64,000 nt of DNA. Origin: Cheilinus undulatus. Lineage: Eukaryota; Chordata; Actinopteri; Labriformes; Labridae. Where the stretch lies: positions 8,868,707-8,932,706 of the forward strand of contig NC_054876.1 in assembly GCF_018320785.1 (NCBI RefSeq), written 5' to 3'. This document shows positions 32,886-44,511 of the stretch, in pieces (position 1 is the first letter of the stretch; each line of letters starts with the position of its first letter). A model generated the notes under the pieces. It worked only from the letters and a program-made list of their open reading frames with translations, was not told the DNA's origin and searched no databases. Made by a program: the position numbers and the translations under genes.

Positions 32886-35321
32886 GTGATGATGATAAAA
32901 CTGCTGGATGCAGAAATCACAGTTGAGGAAGTTGAGAGGACTATAGCATCATTAAAAACAGGAAAATCCTGTGGTCCAGATGGCTTTCCATCAGAAGTTT
33001 ATAAGACATTCAAACCAGTTTTCTCCCCTTTACTTACCAAAATGTTTCAGCATTCTTTTCAAGTTGAGACTTTGCCTAAATCAATGCAGCTAACTACTAT
33101 AAAGGTTATACTGAAAGAAGAAAATTCCAGAGCTTCCATCATCATACATACCTATTTCTATTCAGAATACAGATTCTAAAATTTCTGCAAATATTTTAGC
33201 AAAGCGTCTTAATTTTGTTCTGCCAAAGTTAGTCAGTACAGATCAAACAGGATTTGTTCAAAATGGCCAATCTAATTCAAATATTGGACGCTTGCTTGGT
33301 TCTATGCAGTATATAGAAAACAACAGGAGCGATGCAGTAATAGCCTGGATGCAGAGAAAGCATTCGACCGAGTTGAGTGGAAAGACTTATTCAGGACACT
33401 TTGTGAATTTTCTTTTAGTGATATCTTTATTAACTGTGTCAAACTACTTTATACATCTCCACAAGCTGCTGTTTCTGTAAATGGTCAAACATCACAGACA
33501 CTTCCACTGAAACGAGGTACTAAACAGGGTTGCCCTCTTTCACCTCTACTTTTCACTTTGATTATAAAACTGCTTGCAGAAACAGTAAGAGCTAATGAGA
33601 GGGTGAAGGCTATTCAAACTAAAACTAAAACACATACATTTTCATTATATGCAGATGATGTGCTTTTGTTTATGAAAAACCCATCTGAATCAATAACAGC
33701 TTTAGTTAAAATAATTGATGAATTCAGTATTTTTTTCTGGGTATAAGATTAACTATGAAAAGTCTTTGGCACTACCACTTGTAAAGAGCAGCGGTCTAGA
33801 TCTGTCTGAATATCTTCCTTTTAAGGTAGCTGAAAATGGATTTAAATATTTAGGCATCTTCATCCCACCAAAGCTATCTAATGTAATGACATTAAATGTT
33901 TTACCTGTTATGACTAAAGTTAAATCAGATTTGCAGAGGTGGATGAACCTTCTGGTATCAATATTAGGCTGAACTGCAATAGACAAAATGAACATCCTTC
34001 CTCGCCTATTATACCAAATACAGATGCTACCTGTCTGCATTCCCTCAAAGATGTTCAAATCATTACATAATGCAATTAAAAGCTTTGTCTGGAAAAATAA
34101 ACGTCCAAGGATTAAATTAGAAAAGCTACAGTATCCTGTTAGTTATGGTGGATTAGCCCTACCTAATTTGTTGTACTATCACTGGTCGTCACAACTGAGA
34201 ATGGGTTAAAGATGGACAGGCCTGTTTCCCTGACTTAGAGAGTATAGGTTTAGATAGGGTATCATTAGCTGATATTCCCTTTGTATGTTTCAGGAAATTA
34301 CAAAACAGAGTCAATAATAATTTCATTGTTAGAACTGTATTGCAGTCTTTGAGTTTTATACAAAAACACTTTGGTTTACGCCAGTACTCTTTTTTAGCAC
34401 CTGTTGCCAACAATCCTGATTTTGAATATTCGTGTATGGATGTGGGGTTTCGAGATTGGAAGGCTGCTGGCATTTTGTCTGTCTCTGACTTGTATCTGGG
34501 TAATACATTAAAGCCCTTTCAGCAGTTACAGGAAGAATTTAATCTTCCTTATACACACTTCTATCGGTATCTACAAACTAGAAATTATCTAAACTCAATC
34601 TCATATTACAGAAGTGGAATGAAGCATACGCTACTTGATATTGTTATGAAAAAAGCAGCAACACTGAAAAAGAAGGTGATGACTTTTACATATGACCAGC
34701 TGATAATTAATGCCAAGATCACAATGAAAATGAAAGAAAGCTGGGAAAAGGACTTTGTGAACAACTTGATGATCAGACCTGGTGTAAAGTGTTATACAAT
34801 GCGAAAAAGATTACAAGGTCAGATAAATCACATGAAACACAGTATAAGATTATAAATAGATTACATGTAACTCCTGAAATACGGAGTAAATATGACAATT
34901 CATGCTCTGCAATTTGTAGGAAATGTCAAAAAGAAGTAGGTTCATATATCATCTAATATGGTCATGTCCAGTTATAACAACTTTCTGGTCTTCTGTTCAT
35001 AAAGAGATTGAAAAATATCTTAACATCAGAATAGGAATGGATCCAAAACTATGCATCCTTGGAGTGAGCTCAAGGTCTGATCAAAAAGGAAAATTGCTCA
35101 GTGTCATGTTTTATGCAGCACGCCTTTCAATTCTACATGTCTGGCTTGATGTATACCCACCATCACTATCAGTTTGGTATGATAAATTATTGTCAAATCT
35201 TCCATATGAGAGGTAATCAAATGTACTACAAGGAACCCTTGATGAATTTATAAAAGACTGGTCCCCCCTTAATGTGTTATTTGATGAGTGGTCAGCAGCT
35301 ACATGTATTGAAGCAGACTGA
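32886..35321 (+). pseudogene. L1-type reverse transcriptase pseudogene
   Basis: RT pieces run in order through at least five frame changes. Fingers/palm start (GPDGFPSEVYKTF) is at about 32970. The LDAEKAFDRVEW block, with the first catalytic aspartate, is at about 33345. PLKRGTKQGCPLSPLLF is at about 33508. The YADD box is at 33648-33659. The thumb and C-terminal region follow at 33715-34210 and 34340-34855, and the tail ends DEWSAATCIEAD at 35321. The endonuclease is absent. All key RT aspartates are present, but the frame is broken, so no enzyme is expected. Confidence 0.8.
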
Positions 35322-35460
35322 GCTTAATATGCTCAACTATCATCTGTTTATTATTTATTCTGTTTTTTATATGAACTCATTAATCTATTGTCCCCCCTAA
35401 TGGTTAATGTTTAATGTTTATTTTTTAATGTTTAATGTTTATTGTTTATCGTATATAGTT

Positions 35461-35483
35461 TTGTTGTTGTTGTTGTTGTTTTT
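35461..35483 (+). repeat. (TTG)n microsatellite in the L1 3' region
   Basis: Seven TTG/TGT units followed by T-rich sequence, part of the L1 3' untranslated region. Confidence 0.7.
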
Positions 35484-35599
35484 CACTTGTCCTGTGTGTT
35501 ATGTGTTGTTTGTCTTATGTTATTTTGAATGTTAAAACCTAAATAAAAAGTAATTTTAAAAAAGAGCCCTTAAACAGATTGTAAAATATTCAAAAGATA

Positions 35600-37017
35600 C
35601 AGTGTCGTGAAAAAGCATTTGCCCCCTTTCTGATTCCATTTTTTTGCATATTTATCACACTTAAATGTTTTAGATTATCAAACCAATTTTAATATCTCAC
35701 AAAGACAACCCAAGTAAATGCAGAATGCAGTTTATAAATGATGATTTTATTTATTAAGGGAAAAAAATCCAAACCTATCTGGCCCTATGTGAAAAAGTAA
35801 TTCCCCCTTGTTAAATCATGAGTTAATTGTGATTGACCACAGTTCTTGGAAAGCTGAGCTGAGATTTCACTGGCCACACCCCGGCCTGATTACCGCCAGA
35901 TTTGTTGAAATCACTTAAATAGAAGCTGTCAGACAAAGTGAAGTAGGCGACAAGATCTCAAAAAGAAACACATCATGCCATGATCCAAAGAAATTTAAGA
36001 AAAGGTTACAAAGCCACTGCCAAAGCTTTGGGACTCTGACTCCATGGTCAGAGCCATTAACCACAAATGGAGAAACCCGGGAACAGTGGTGAACCTTCCC
36101 AGGAGTGGTCGGCCAACCAAAATTACTCCAAGAGTGCAACAGCGACTCATCCAGGAGGTCATAAAAGAACCCAGAACGACATCAAAGACCTGCAGGCCTC
36201 ACTGGCCTCAGATAAGCTCAGAGTTTGTGACTCAATCATGAGAAAGACACACGGCAACAATGGCATCATGGGAGAGTTCCAAGGCCAAAACCACTGCTGA
36301 CAAGAAACAACACAAAGGCTCGTCTCACATTTGCCAACAAACATCTTGATGAGCCCAGAGACTTTTGGAGAAGTATTCTGTGGACTGACGAGACAAAAGT
36401 TGAACTTTTTGGAAGGTGTGTGGCCCGTTACATCTGGAGTAAAAATAACACAGCATTTGATTAAAAGAACATCCTACCAACAGTCAAACATGGTGGTGGC
36501 AGTGTGATGGTCTGGGGCTGCTTTGCTGCTTTAGGACCTGGACCACTTGCTGTGATTGATGGAACAATGAATTCTGCTGTCTACCAGAAAAGCCTGAAGG
36601 CAAACCAAAACAAAATTAAGGTTTTGGAAAAGGCTAAGTCAAAGTCTGGACTTCAATCCAATTGAGATGCTGTGGTGTGACCTTAAACGGCAATTCATGC
36701 TGGAAAACCTTCCAATATGGCTGAGTTGAAACAATTCTGGGAGGAAAAGTGAGCCATAATTCCTCCACAGCGATGAGAAAGACTCATCACCAGTTATCAC
36801 AAATGCTTGATTTTAGTTATTGCTGCCAAGGGCGGCAAAAACAGTTACTAGGTTCAGGGGCAATTACTTTTTCACACAGGGCCAGATAGGTTTGAATTTT
36901 GTTTCCTTGTAATAAATAACAAGGTAACAAGGTTCAAGGTACAAGGTTTGATGATCCATGATAAATATGCAAAAACATCAGGAATCAGAAAGGGGAAAAT
37001 ACGTTTCAATGGCCCTC
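35600..37017 (+). mobile_element. Tc1-like transposon with inverted repeats, internally deleted
   Basis: 1418 bp flanked by TA (35598-35599 and 37018-37019). The left end CAGTGTCGTGAAAAAGCATT and right end, with blocks such as GATAAATATGCAAAAA and CAGAAAGGGGAAAATACG, are inverted repeats. Each arm also has an inner copy (CTATCTGGCCCTATGTGAAAAAG / CTTTTTCACACAGGGCCAGATAG), as in IR/DR-type Tc1 elements. It sits 24 bp downstream of the L1 end. The transposase is broken. Confidence 0.85.
35965..36770 (+). pseudogene. Tc1-like transposase, broken
   Basis: N-terminal HTH sequence appears around 35980-36150 (AMIQRNLRKGYKATAKAL; then NLPRSGRPTKITPRVQQRL). WTDETKVELFG-like sequence holding the first catalytic aspartate is at about 36383, and VKHGGGSVMVWGCFAALGPG at about 36484. 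After SAVYQKSLKAN the frame is deleted, so the segment with the second catalytic aspartate is missing. LNPIE-like sequence survives at about 36655. Several frameshifts and stops are present. Confidence 0.75.
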
Positions 37018-37019
37018 TA

Positions 37020-38880
37020 TATTGCAAAATAAAATCCTAAAAATAAGGATTAAATCCACACCTTTAACTACAAAGTTAAACATCTTTTTTTAATCCATTT
37101 TTGATCGTTTCTGCCTCTAGCTTGGCATTTTCCGCTGTTTCATTTTGTCACATGGTCTGTTCTGTTGTCACATCATGCAAACACGGAGAAGCACAGGGAC
37201 TTTTTTGTAAATATATGAATATATTGATGACTTTTTGTCACAGAATGATTATTTTTCAACTGTTGGTCCCAAGAAGATGGGAGGACAAGTTTGTGCTTGA
37301 GCAGCAAGCGCAGCATCTTCAAGCAGCAAAACAGTCTGAACGGGTCGGTCACTGCATGGGTGGCCGAAGAGCGCAATAGCCGAGTGACGTCACACTACCA
37401 GAGCGGACCAAAACATGGCGGCCTCCTGGTGAGTTTATAGGTTAAAATATACCCAAAATGCAGATATCTAGTGAGATTACATATGAGAGATAGGAATATC
37501 TATCCAATAAGGTGGATTTGTCTGATCATGTCAGGTTCCTTTTAAAGCCCAGGTTGTCCTAAAAAAGGCTTTTTGGAGCCCGACTGGACCACAGGGTTGA
37601 TGTTTTACCAGCTTTAAAACACAATTAATCCAGGCGAGACACAACAGTTAAAAAACATTTAAGGGCTCAGAGGGTTGATAAGAGGTATCTGCCCTAAAAC
37701 TTATTCTTTAATTGAAAAACTCTGTTCAACACTTGTGACCTGTTAAGAAAAAATAAATCATTTACAAATTTTGTAAACTCAGTTAAACTGCTATGATATA
37801 AAGAGGCAATCACATTTTTCATTTCAATTGGCAGTAAGCATGGCTTTAAAAAGATCCAGCAGGACTAGATTAGAGCTTTTAGAGACTTAGAAAGCTCATA
37901 AACATTACAGACAACACAGACACAACAGTGCCAAAGGCTGGTAGTAATACTGAAAAAGAAAAACAGCTTGTAGAGGCGAGGCAACATCATGAGTGCTGAG
38001 CCAGCTGATGGCGACATCTATCGTACTTCCTGGTCATGTTTCCTCTGAGTCTGTAAAGTCTGTGGACTCTCCACTATGGAACTGTAAAGGAAACCACACA
38101 TTTGGTCTGATTGTGTTGAAGTAGAGGATTATTATGATAAAAAAACCCAGCTAAAACTGCCCTTATGTTTGACATGTTTTTAAAAATCAATTTCAAATGT
38201 CAAAATCAGCTGGTCTAGTCAGCCCTACTGCTCATCTTCTCAGTTCATTAATGCTCTAGTAACACTGAACACAACCATCAGGATTTCAAGTCTGTGCAGT
38301 TCTGTGCAGGTGCAACTTCTTCTTTCCAGAGTCTTCTGTCAGTTTGGCTTTCAGAAAAAAGACTTCCGAACAGATCCTTCCTTCCCTCCGGGATATAATA
38401 ATGCTTCAGTGAAACAAAAGAAATCAAAGCTCCTGACTTCCTCTGGAAACTGATGAAAGTGTGGAGCTGTTGTGTTTCAGGATTTAGACAAGAAACCAAG
38501 ACCTGCACCACCCCAGGTGACTGCTGGAAACCAGTGAGATCATGAAGTCTTCCAATATTACCATCATCATCATAAAATGCGTTAGAATCATTATTAAGCC
38601 TTTTCTTTTCCACTGGAAAGACTCTGATATTTTTTTGTCATTGTCTGGCTTAAGCTCCCATATTTTCATTCATAAAAATATATTTGAATAATTTTTTTAT
38701 TTTAAGAACAAACACATGTCATTTTAGTTCAAGTTTGTTCTCTATTAATTTACTGTAGTACACAACAGACTGCAGTAGATGCTGAATAAACACTTCATTA
38801 TAACAAAAATAACAAATCTGAATCAAACCAACTTTTTAGAAACTTGAGATTCACTCCTCCAAAGAACATGATCAGCAGCA
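37020..38880. other. Intergenic stretch, no gene seen
   Basis: About 37195-37310 is an inverted partner of 46655-46770 (shared GCACAAACTTGT, AATAATCATTCTG and AAAAAAGTCC blocks). At about 37412 an ATGGCGGCC start followed by GTGAGT looks like a short exon but lacks other support. The rest is unassigned. Confidence 0.4.
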
Positions 38881-38887
38881 ATATTTT

Positions 38888-40074
38888 CAGTGTCTATGAA
38901 AAGCATTCATCCCCTTTGAAGTTTTACCCTTTAATTGATTTAATAAATCAATCATAGTCAATATAATTAAACATATCGTATAATTGTATTGTATTGTATA
39001 ATATAAATATTGTACAGTTGGGGGCTTGGACCGCTCTTTTTAAGTCCAGCCACAGTTGATTGGATTTGATTGGGCTTTCAACTCAGCCACTCCAGAACAT
39101 TCACCTTGTTGTCTTTAAACCATTTCTGTGTAGCTTTCTCTGTGTGCTTCAGGTCATTGTCTTGCTGAAAAATAAATCTTCTCTCAAGCTAGTTCTCTTA
39201 CAGGCTGAATAACATTGTCCTATATTTGCCGCACCATCTTCCTTTACGAGCCTTCCAGGCCTGGCTGCAAAGAAGCATCCCCACAGCATGATGCTGTGCC
39301 TCAAAGTGGGGATGGTGTGTTTGTGTTGATGTGCAGTGTTTGGTGTCTGCCAAACATAGCGTCTTATTTGTGGGCCAAAAAGCTTCATTTTGGTCTCATC
39401 AGACCAAAGAACTTTCTTCCATAAAGCTTTGACTGGTGAGGAACCCGGCCAACAGTTGTTGTATGAAGAGTCTCTCCACTATCTCAGCTACTGAAGCTTG
39501 TAACTCCTTCAGAGTAGTCAGAGGTGTCTTGGTGGTCTCTCTCACTAGTCTCCTTCTTGTACGATCACTCAGTTTGTGAGGACGGCCTGATCTAGGCAGA
39601 TTTACACATTGCCATATTTCTTCCATTTCTTGATGATGGATTTAACTGAACTTTGGGGGATATTTAGTGCCTTGGATTTTTTTATACCCATCCCCTGACT
39701 TATACTTTTCAATAACCTTTTCTCCGAGTTGCTTGGAGTGTTCTTTTGCTTCATGGTGTAATGGTGTCCAGGAATGCTGATTAACCAGTGGCTGGACTTT
39801 CCAGACATAGATGTCTTTATATTACAATCACTTGAGGAACTTTCAAAGCACTCAGGTGATCCCCATTTCACTAATTGTGAGACTACTAGCATCGATTGGC
39901 TGGACCTTTGTTGAATTAGGAAAGTCGCTTTAAAGAGGGTGAAATCTTATGCCGTCATATATTTTACAATACATATTTTTATGTAATTGACATTACTTTG
40001 TAGAAATCTGTTTTCACTCAGTCATTTAAGTTTCTATGTAAAGGAAATGGGTGTAGCTTTTTTATGGACGATGT
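38888..40074 (-). mobile_element. Tc1-like transposon, minus strand, decayed
   Basis: The left end CAGTGTCTATGAAAAGCATT, continuing CATCCCCTTTGAAGTTTTACC, and the right side (TTACTTTGTAGAAATCTG to about GGGTGTAGCTTTTTTATGG) correspond to a well-known Tc1 layout with the transposase read from right to left. The right end is eroded and the TA duplications are no longer clear. Confidence 0.75.
39149..39892 (-). pseudogene. Tc1-like transposase pseudogene
   Basis: Three minus-strand pieces in order. 39892 to 39602 is the N-terminal HTH (KRLLKSISQGMGIKKSKAL, then SSVKSIIKKWKKYGNV). 39626 to 39399 is the linker (NLPRSGRPHKLSDRTRRRL, TTLKELQASVAEI). 39388 to 39149 is part of the catalytic domain ([20 protein letters not shown]). 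Frameshifts separate the pieces, and the region of the last catalytic residues is reduced to DNA-level similarity near 39080. Not functional. Confidence 0.8.
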
Positions 40075-40241
40075 TCAAACAGAATTGACATACTGGTGTT
40101 GCATCAGAGAAAAAACACAAAGTAAATCGTGTCAGTCTATGTGGCCGTGTCCTTGGTAGGAACATGCAAGCAGATCAGAGGCATTGCTCCGGACGGCAAA
40201 ATGATTTCATGACACAATACAAGTGCACTTGAATCCTAGAT

Positions 40242-40877
40242 CAGGGGTTTTCAAAGTGTGTGAGAGTGAGCCTCCCCTAAGAAGAACTGATCCATTCGGT
40301 GGACCCCCACCCACAAAATGTTTTAAATTTAAAAAATATATATAATACAACAACATTTCAAACATTTATGTCTAATTGTAAACATTTTTAACATTACTAT
40401 ATTTTGGATATTTTGGTTTGCAAATGCCCTTAAACATCTACGTTTCCCTCTTATTCAGTTATAATGCCATTAAAAATACCCCTTTTTCATATTTTTTGGG
40501 CCAATTTACAACTTCTTTTGGCTTCTTTTTCCCCATTTTTCCACTTTTATCCCATTTTTGCCCTTTTTAACCTTTTTGCCCATTTAAGCTACCTTTCATC
40601 ATTAAATATCACTTGTTTCCCTTTTTTCCCAATTTTTGCCTCTTCTTTTTGCTATTTTTGCCCTTTTTCACAATTTTTGCCACTTTTTGCCCATTTAAAC
40701 TACCCTTTGTCATTACATATCCCGTTGTTTCCTCTGTTTTTGCCAATTTTTGCCACTCTTGACTGCTTTTTTGCCCATTTAAGTTACTTTCCACTCTTTT
40801 TTTTTTTTTTTTTGGTCACTTCCCACAAATTTTTGCTACTTTCTGACCATTTTTCCACTTTTTCTCCCCATTTTCAC

Positions 40878-40908
<31 letters not shown>

Positions 40909-41171
40909 CTTTTTGACTATTTTTGCCACCTTTAACCTATTTTTATTGCTATTTCAAGCAGTTTTTGCCTCTTTTTACCTCTTAGATTGTGTCTCTTGCA
41001 AAGGTATTTTCAATCATTTGGCTCTTTGGTTGAGTAAAACTGATCTATAAGTAACTATAAGTTTATTCATTTTGCTCCATGCACAGCAGAGGTTAGCAAA
41101 GCAAATCACCTTTTTTCTGGTTTATGGTTCCACACCCCAGGGGGGCCTGCCTCACACTTTGAAAACCACTG
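40242..41171. mobile_element. Composite hAT-like element containing a second hAT-like element
   Basis: Outer ends CAGGGGTTTTCAAAGTGTGT and CACACTTTGAAAACCACTG are clear inverted repeats, flanked by TCCTAGAT (40234-40241) and TCCTGGAT (41172-41179), an 8-bp duplication with one mismatch. Inside, from about 40460 to 41046, lies a TTTTTGCCCATTTTTGCCAC array. Its last 60 bp (CTCTTGCAAAGGTATTTTCA, TTTGGCTCTTTGGTTGAG) match the right end of the separate hAT element at 17895-18731. The 150-codon open frame at 40464 is low-complexity translation of this array. Confidence 0.75.
40797..40813. repeat. Poly-T tract
   Basis: 17 consecutive T inside the hAT-like array; a second run of about 25 T follows at 40879-40903. 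Confidence 0.85.
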
Positions 41172-41179
41172 TCCTGGAT

Positions 41180-42521
41180 AATATGTCATGTCTTTTGTTG
41201 GAGTGGTTGGGGGTTGTGCCAGGGTGCTGGAGTACTGAAAGCTGTGTTTTAATCTAAGTCAGTACTGGATGAATTCATGCTGGTAGTATATTTTGAAACT
41301 CATCCCTCGTCACTGCAGGGAACATGGATGATGAGTAGAAAGTAATTTCTGCATAGTGAAATTTAACATGCCAGAGATTTTTGCTGTTAATGGCTTGACT
41401 GTTCAAATTGTGGGAAAAAAATTAGAGCTAATTTTGAGGCCTGAAAGTATTACACATTCAGGCAAAAAAGTTTAAAAAGCTCAAACAGCAGCAGACGTGG
41501 ATTAAAAAAGCCTGGAGGGTGGTTCAGTGCAGTTTGGCACGGGTTGTCACAGCAGACCTTGATCGTAATTAGGTTTCCACAGCCAGTGTCCATCCAGTCT
41601 CAGTCATTGTGACTGGAAATCTGTGTCTTTTTGGAGAGCCTGATCATTTTACTCAGCCAGCCTTTTGGCTCTAAAACGACTCTTCATTTTGTACGTTTGC
41701 CTTTTTAAATGTGTGTTAAATAAAAACAACTGGACTTATTTGACCTACTGTTGCTGTTCTTTTTGCTTTCTGATGACTTCCCTGCTGCTTTCTTCCTGTA
41801 CAGGATCTCACTCATTGTATTGATTGATAAGTTGCTGTGAAAAGCCAGAGCATAGAGTACTGTAAGTTCTAACTCAAGTATTTAAAGTCTGTACACTGTC
41901 TGAAGTGTTCAGGCTCTCACTGACAAGATGAGTGTGTCATTATAGTTGGATCTAAAGTAGAAAATGTAGTTTCAGTCACGACCATGTTTACATCAATGAA
42001 AAGAACATCGCTGTGCCTACGCATGTTTTCTGTAAAGTGCAGTGGTGTTCAGGGACGCTGAGATGTAGACATAAATCAGTCTGAGCAGGAATACTCCGCT
42101 GACACAGAGACTCTAGGATGGTAGATCAGGAACAGTTGGTGAATGGTGAAGCCTGGAACATTTCAATGAGTCTTGAGAAGAGGAGAACAAGCTGTGGATT
42201 TTAATTGGGTTAATGAGAGCAGTGTTTAAAAAAAACCTCTGCTTTATCCCCCTTTTTAAATAATCATACCATGCCAACATGTTCATACTAAATCTTCAAA
42301 AATCTACTTTGATCACTGCTCTCATCAGTTCAAGTCTCCTCCTTAGTGTGACCTGTGAAGTCCGTCTCTAAAGCCCAAAGCAGCTGGAGATGAGTTCACA
42401 AAATCACAGGAAACCTGAAAGCTTCTTACAGGAATTGCAAGATCATACAAAAGATCAAAAGGGTGAGTAGTATGTAAACAGCAAATAACCTTGCCTTTCT
42501 GAGGCTGATTTCGCGTTCACT
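41180..42521. other. Intergenic stretch, no gene seen
   Basis: Unique-looking sequence without exon or transposon features that I recognise. Confidence 0.35.
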
Positions 42522-43190
42522 TAACCTTGCAATAAAGATGGATTTGCCATGTCCGTCATTATGCAAATACATCTTGCAAAACTTCCCGTGCAGACCCAAA
42601 AACAGTTCTGTGTGGGGTTTAGCTGTACAGGAAGCTGGTAGCAATGGCTGCCACTGGTGTAGCGATATGCTCAGATGTAGTGATAGTATAGTGGTAGTTT
42701 TATCAGAGTATGAAATAAAAAGCAAAAAACAGAACTGCTTTTCATGACATAAAAGGTGTTTTATCCCATCTGCAGACCTGCTTTGGCATGAGTTTATAAG
42801 AGTTGGGAGTTGCTGAAATGTGAGTCTGGTGTAGTGATTAGCCTGGATGTAGCCATAGCAGCAGTATTAGCAGAACTGGACACCATTTTTCAATTAAAAC
42901 ATGAGCAAAAAGCCACACCGATTTACTTCTGCATGAATTGACAAGCTCCACTGTTCATAAACTACAGCAGCACTAGCCTGTAGGGCCCAGGTTAGAGCTG
43001 GAGCGGTGCATGTCTACCTCGTTTTCTCTTGTTGCTCTGATTGGCCTGTCTTGAATGTGACAGAATGTTTGTCCAATCAGCAATCACAGGTCCTGCCTTT
43101 CTCCAGCACTGTAAGGGAAGTTTCCCAGATGAATGTGAAATACATCTATATAATGGATATATATGAAACAGTTTATCTGGCATGAGGTTA
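42522..43190 (+). mobile_element. TAACCT-ended MITE, divergent subfamily copy
   Basis: 669 bp from TAACCTTGCAATAAAGATGG to GGCATGAGGTTA. The flanking 9-mers GCGTTCACT and CCATTTACT share six positions. A coding-like segment is recognisable twice: weakly at about 42690 (VVLSEYEIKSKKQNC), and at about 42872 as AELDTIFQLKHEQKAT, aligned to SELDSISLLKEEQRTA in copy B. The right half keeps the ATTGGCC and CCAATCAG blocks. It shares a subfamily-specific block (AGTGATTAGC) with the partial copy at 58.4 kb. Confidence 0.65.
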
Positions 43191-43199
43191 CCATTTACT

Positions 43200-43673
43200 C
43201 CAGTGTCATTCTCTTTTATCTGCCTCTGCTTGTGAATGCGATACCTCCAGAATCCTTAGAGTGGTTTTCTTTCAATGTTTATCTGACTCGAGGATGAAGT
43301 GACTGGAGCAACAGAACAGCCAGATTTACACATTACAATCATTAAAAAGGGGTAGATGAACTGATGAGATCATGAAGGTCATAGGTCAATGGTCAATTTT
43401 ATGTTGAATGAAGGGTTAACTGATTAGAATTTAAATATCAAAGGTCAGGGTCATTTTGGCACAAGAACACCATTTGGGATTTTCTTCAGACTTCTTCAAA
43501 CTTTGTTAAAATTTCCACCCTGACTGAGGAATAAAGTAATCAGAATATGAAGCTCATGGGTCAAATTTAAAGGTCATGGGTCTTACATTCTTCCATTTTC
43601 TGTGAATTTGTTATTTTAATAGCACTTTATTTTATTGGGCCTTAATTACAAAGTTATTTTATAGAAATAAGTG
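43200..43673. repeat. Dispersed fish repeat fragment
   Basis: The segment with CAAAGGTCAGGGTCATTTTGGCAC, here 43440-43463 (quoted only in part: AAAGGTCAGGGTCATT), followed by CAAACTTTGTTAAAATTTCC, resembles a common fish repeat also present in part at the start of the window and near 11.7 kb. No gene. Confidence 0.35.
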
Positions 43674-43682
43674 TAAGTATCA

Positions 43683-44241
43683 TAACCTTGCAAAGCAGAT
43701 GGATTCATCCAATTCCATGTTTCTCACTGACAAATTCATCTAGCAAAGCTCCCGTCTGAACCGTTTGGGCCTGGTTAGAAAGTAACAGGACCAATAAGCG
43801 ATGAGGGGCAATACTTTTGTGAGCGGCAGAGTCGTGATGTAAGCAAGCAGTAACAAGAGACTGGTGCAGATATGGCAGAAGACAATAGCGTAGATGCTGC
43901 TAAAGCGCCAGTTTTATCAGAACTTGATTACATTTCTTTGTTAAAAGAAAAACAAAGAACAGCATTGAGGTGTTTTTCTTCAAAAATGCCAAAAGTCGTG
44001 TACTGACGTCTACAGTCGCCATGGTTTGCGTTATGCGGCTCTCTGTGGAGTTTATTCCTCGGTAGCGGCTCCGACGTCACTTGTTTTGTTGCTCTGATTG
44101 GCCCATAAAGATGTGACAGACAGAACATTCATCCCATCACCCTCCAAGTTTGTTTCAAAGGCTCTGCCCTTTCCCAAACGCTGTCTATGAGTGGTTTACC
44201 AGATGGATGTGTGAAACACATCCATCTGGACTGCCAGATTA
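43683..44241 (+). mobile_element. TAACCT-ended MITE, copy C
   Basis: 559 bp from TAACCTTGCAAAGCAGATGG to CTGCCAGATTA. The flanks TAAGTATCA (43674-43682) and TAATTATCG (44242-44250) agree at 7 of 9. The open segment begins MAEDNSVDAAK at about 43872 and includes LLKEKQRTALRCF before a deletion shifts the frame. The terminal hairpin (CCAGATGGATGTGT and its complement) is intact near 44198-44228. Confidence 0.8.
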
Positions 44242-44267
44242 TAATTATCGAGTATTTTAATAACTTT

Positions 44268-44340
44268 ATAATAACTTTATTTATGTAACACTTTTTAAAT
44301 CACACAGTTACAAAGTGCTTCACAAAACCCAAAAGGGGCA
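44268..44340. repeat. Common fish LINE/SINE-type fragment
   Basis: TTTATTTATGTAACACTTTT followed by AGTTACAAAGTGCTTCACAA is a widespread fish repeat end (usual form TTTATATAGCACTTTT...AAAGTGCTTTACA). Family not determined. Confidence 0.45.
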
Positions 44341-44511
44341 GACAGATAAGCAAACAAACACACCCCCAATAAATAACACAACCAACATACTCTATGTTCA
44401 ATTACAACACATGTACATACACACAAAAGATGGGGGTAGAGAATTTTCTCAGGAGTAAGGTGCAGCTACCTTGTAAAAAGTTTTCATTTTACCAAGTAAT
44501 AACAGAAATAT

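Larger units (their letters stand above)
32535..35560 (+). mobile_element. 5'-truncated L1-type non-LTR retrotransposon
   Basis: About 3.0 kb. It begins inside the region between endonuclease and RT (FLQKHRRYEYGHKPGHYL) and contains most of the RT domain (SLKTGKSCGPDGFPSEVY, then KQGCPLSPLLFTL, then LYADDVLLF at about 33645-33672). It continues to the C-terminal region (QIQMLPVCIPSKMFKSLHN) and a stop at 35319-35321. The 3' end has a TTG repeat, AATAAA at 35542 and a short A-rich tail. Target duplications AAAGAGCCCTAAAC (32521-32534) and AAAGAGCCCTTAAAC (35561-35575) show insertion by target-primed reverse transcription. Several frameshifts and stops make it inactive. L1/Tx1-type clade by pattern. 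Confidence 0.85.

Noticed and set aside
40464..40916. 150-codon Phe/Pro/Leu-rich open frame
   Set aside because: It is a translation of a low-complexity TTTTTGCCC array within a hAT-like element, including poly-T runs.
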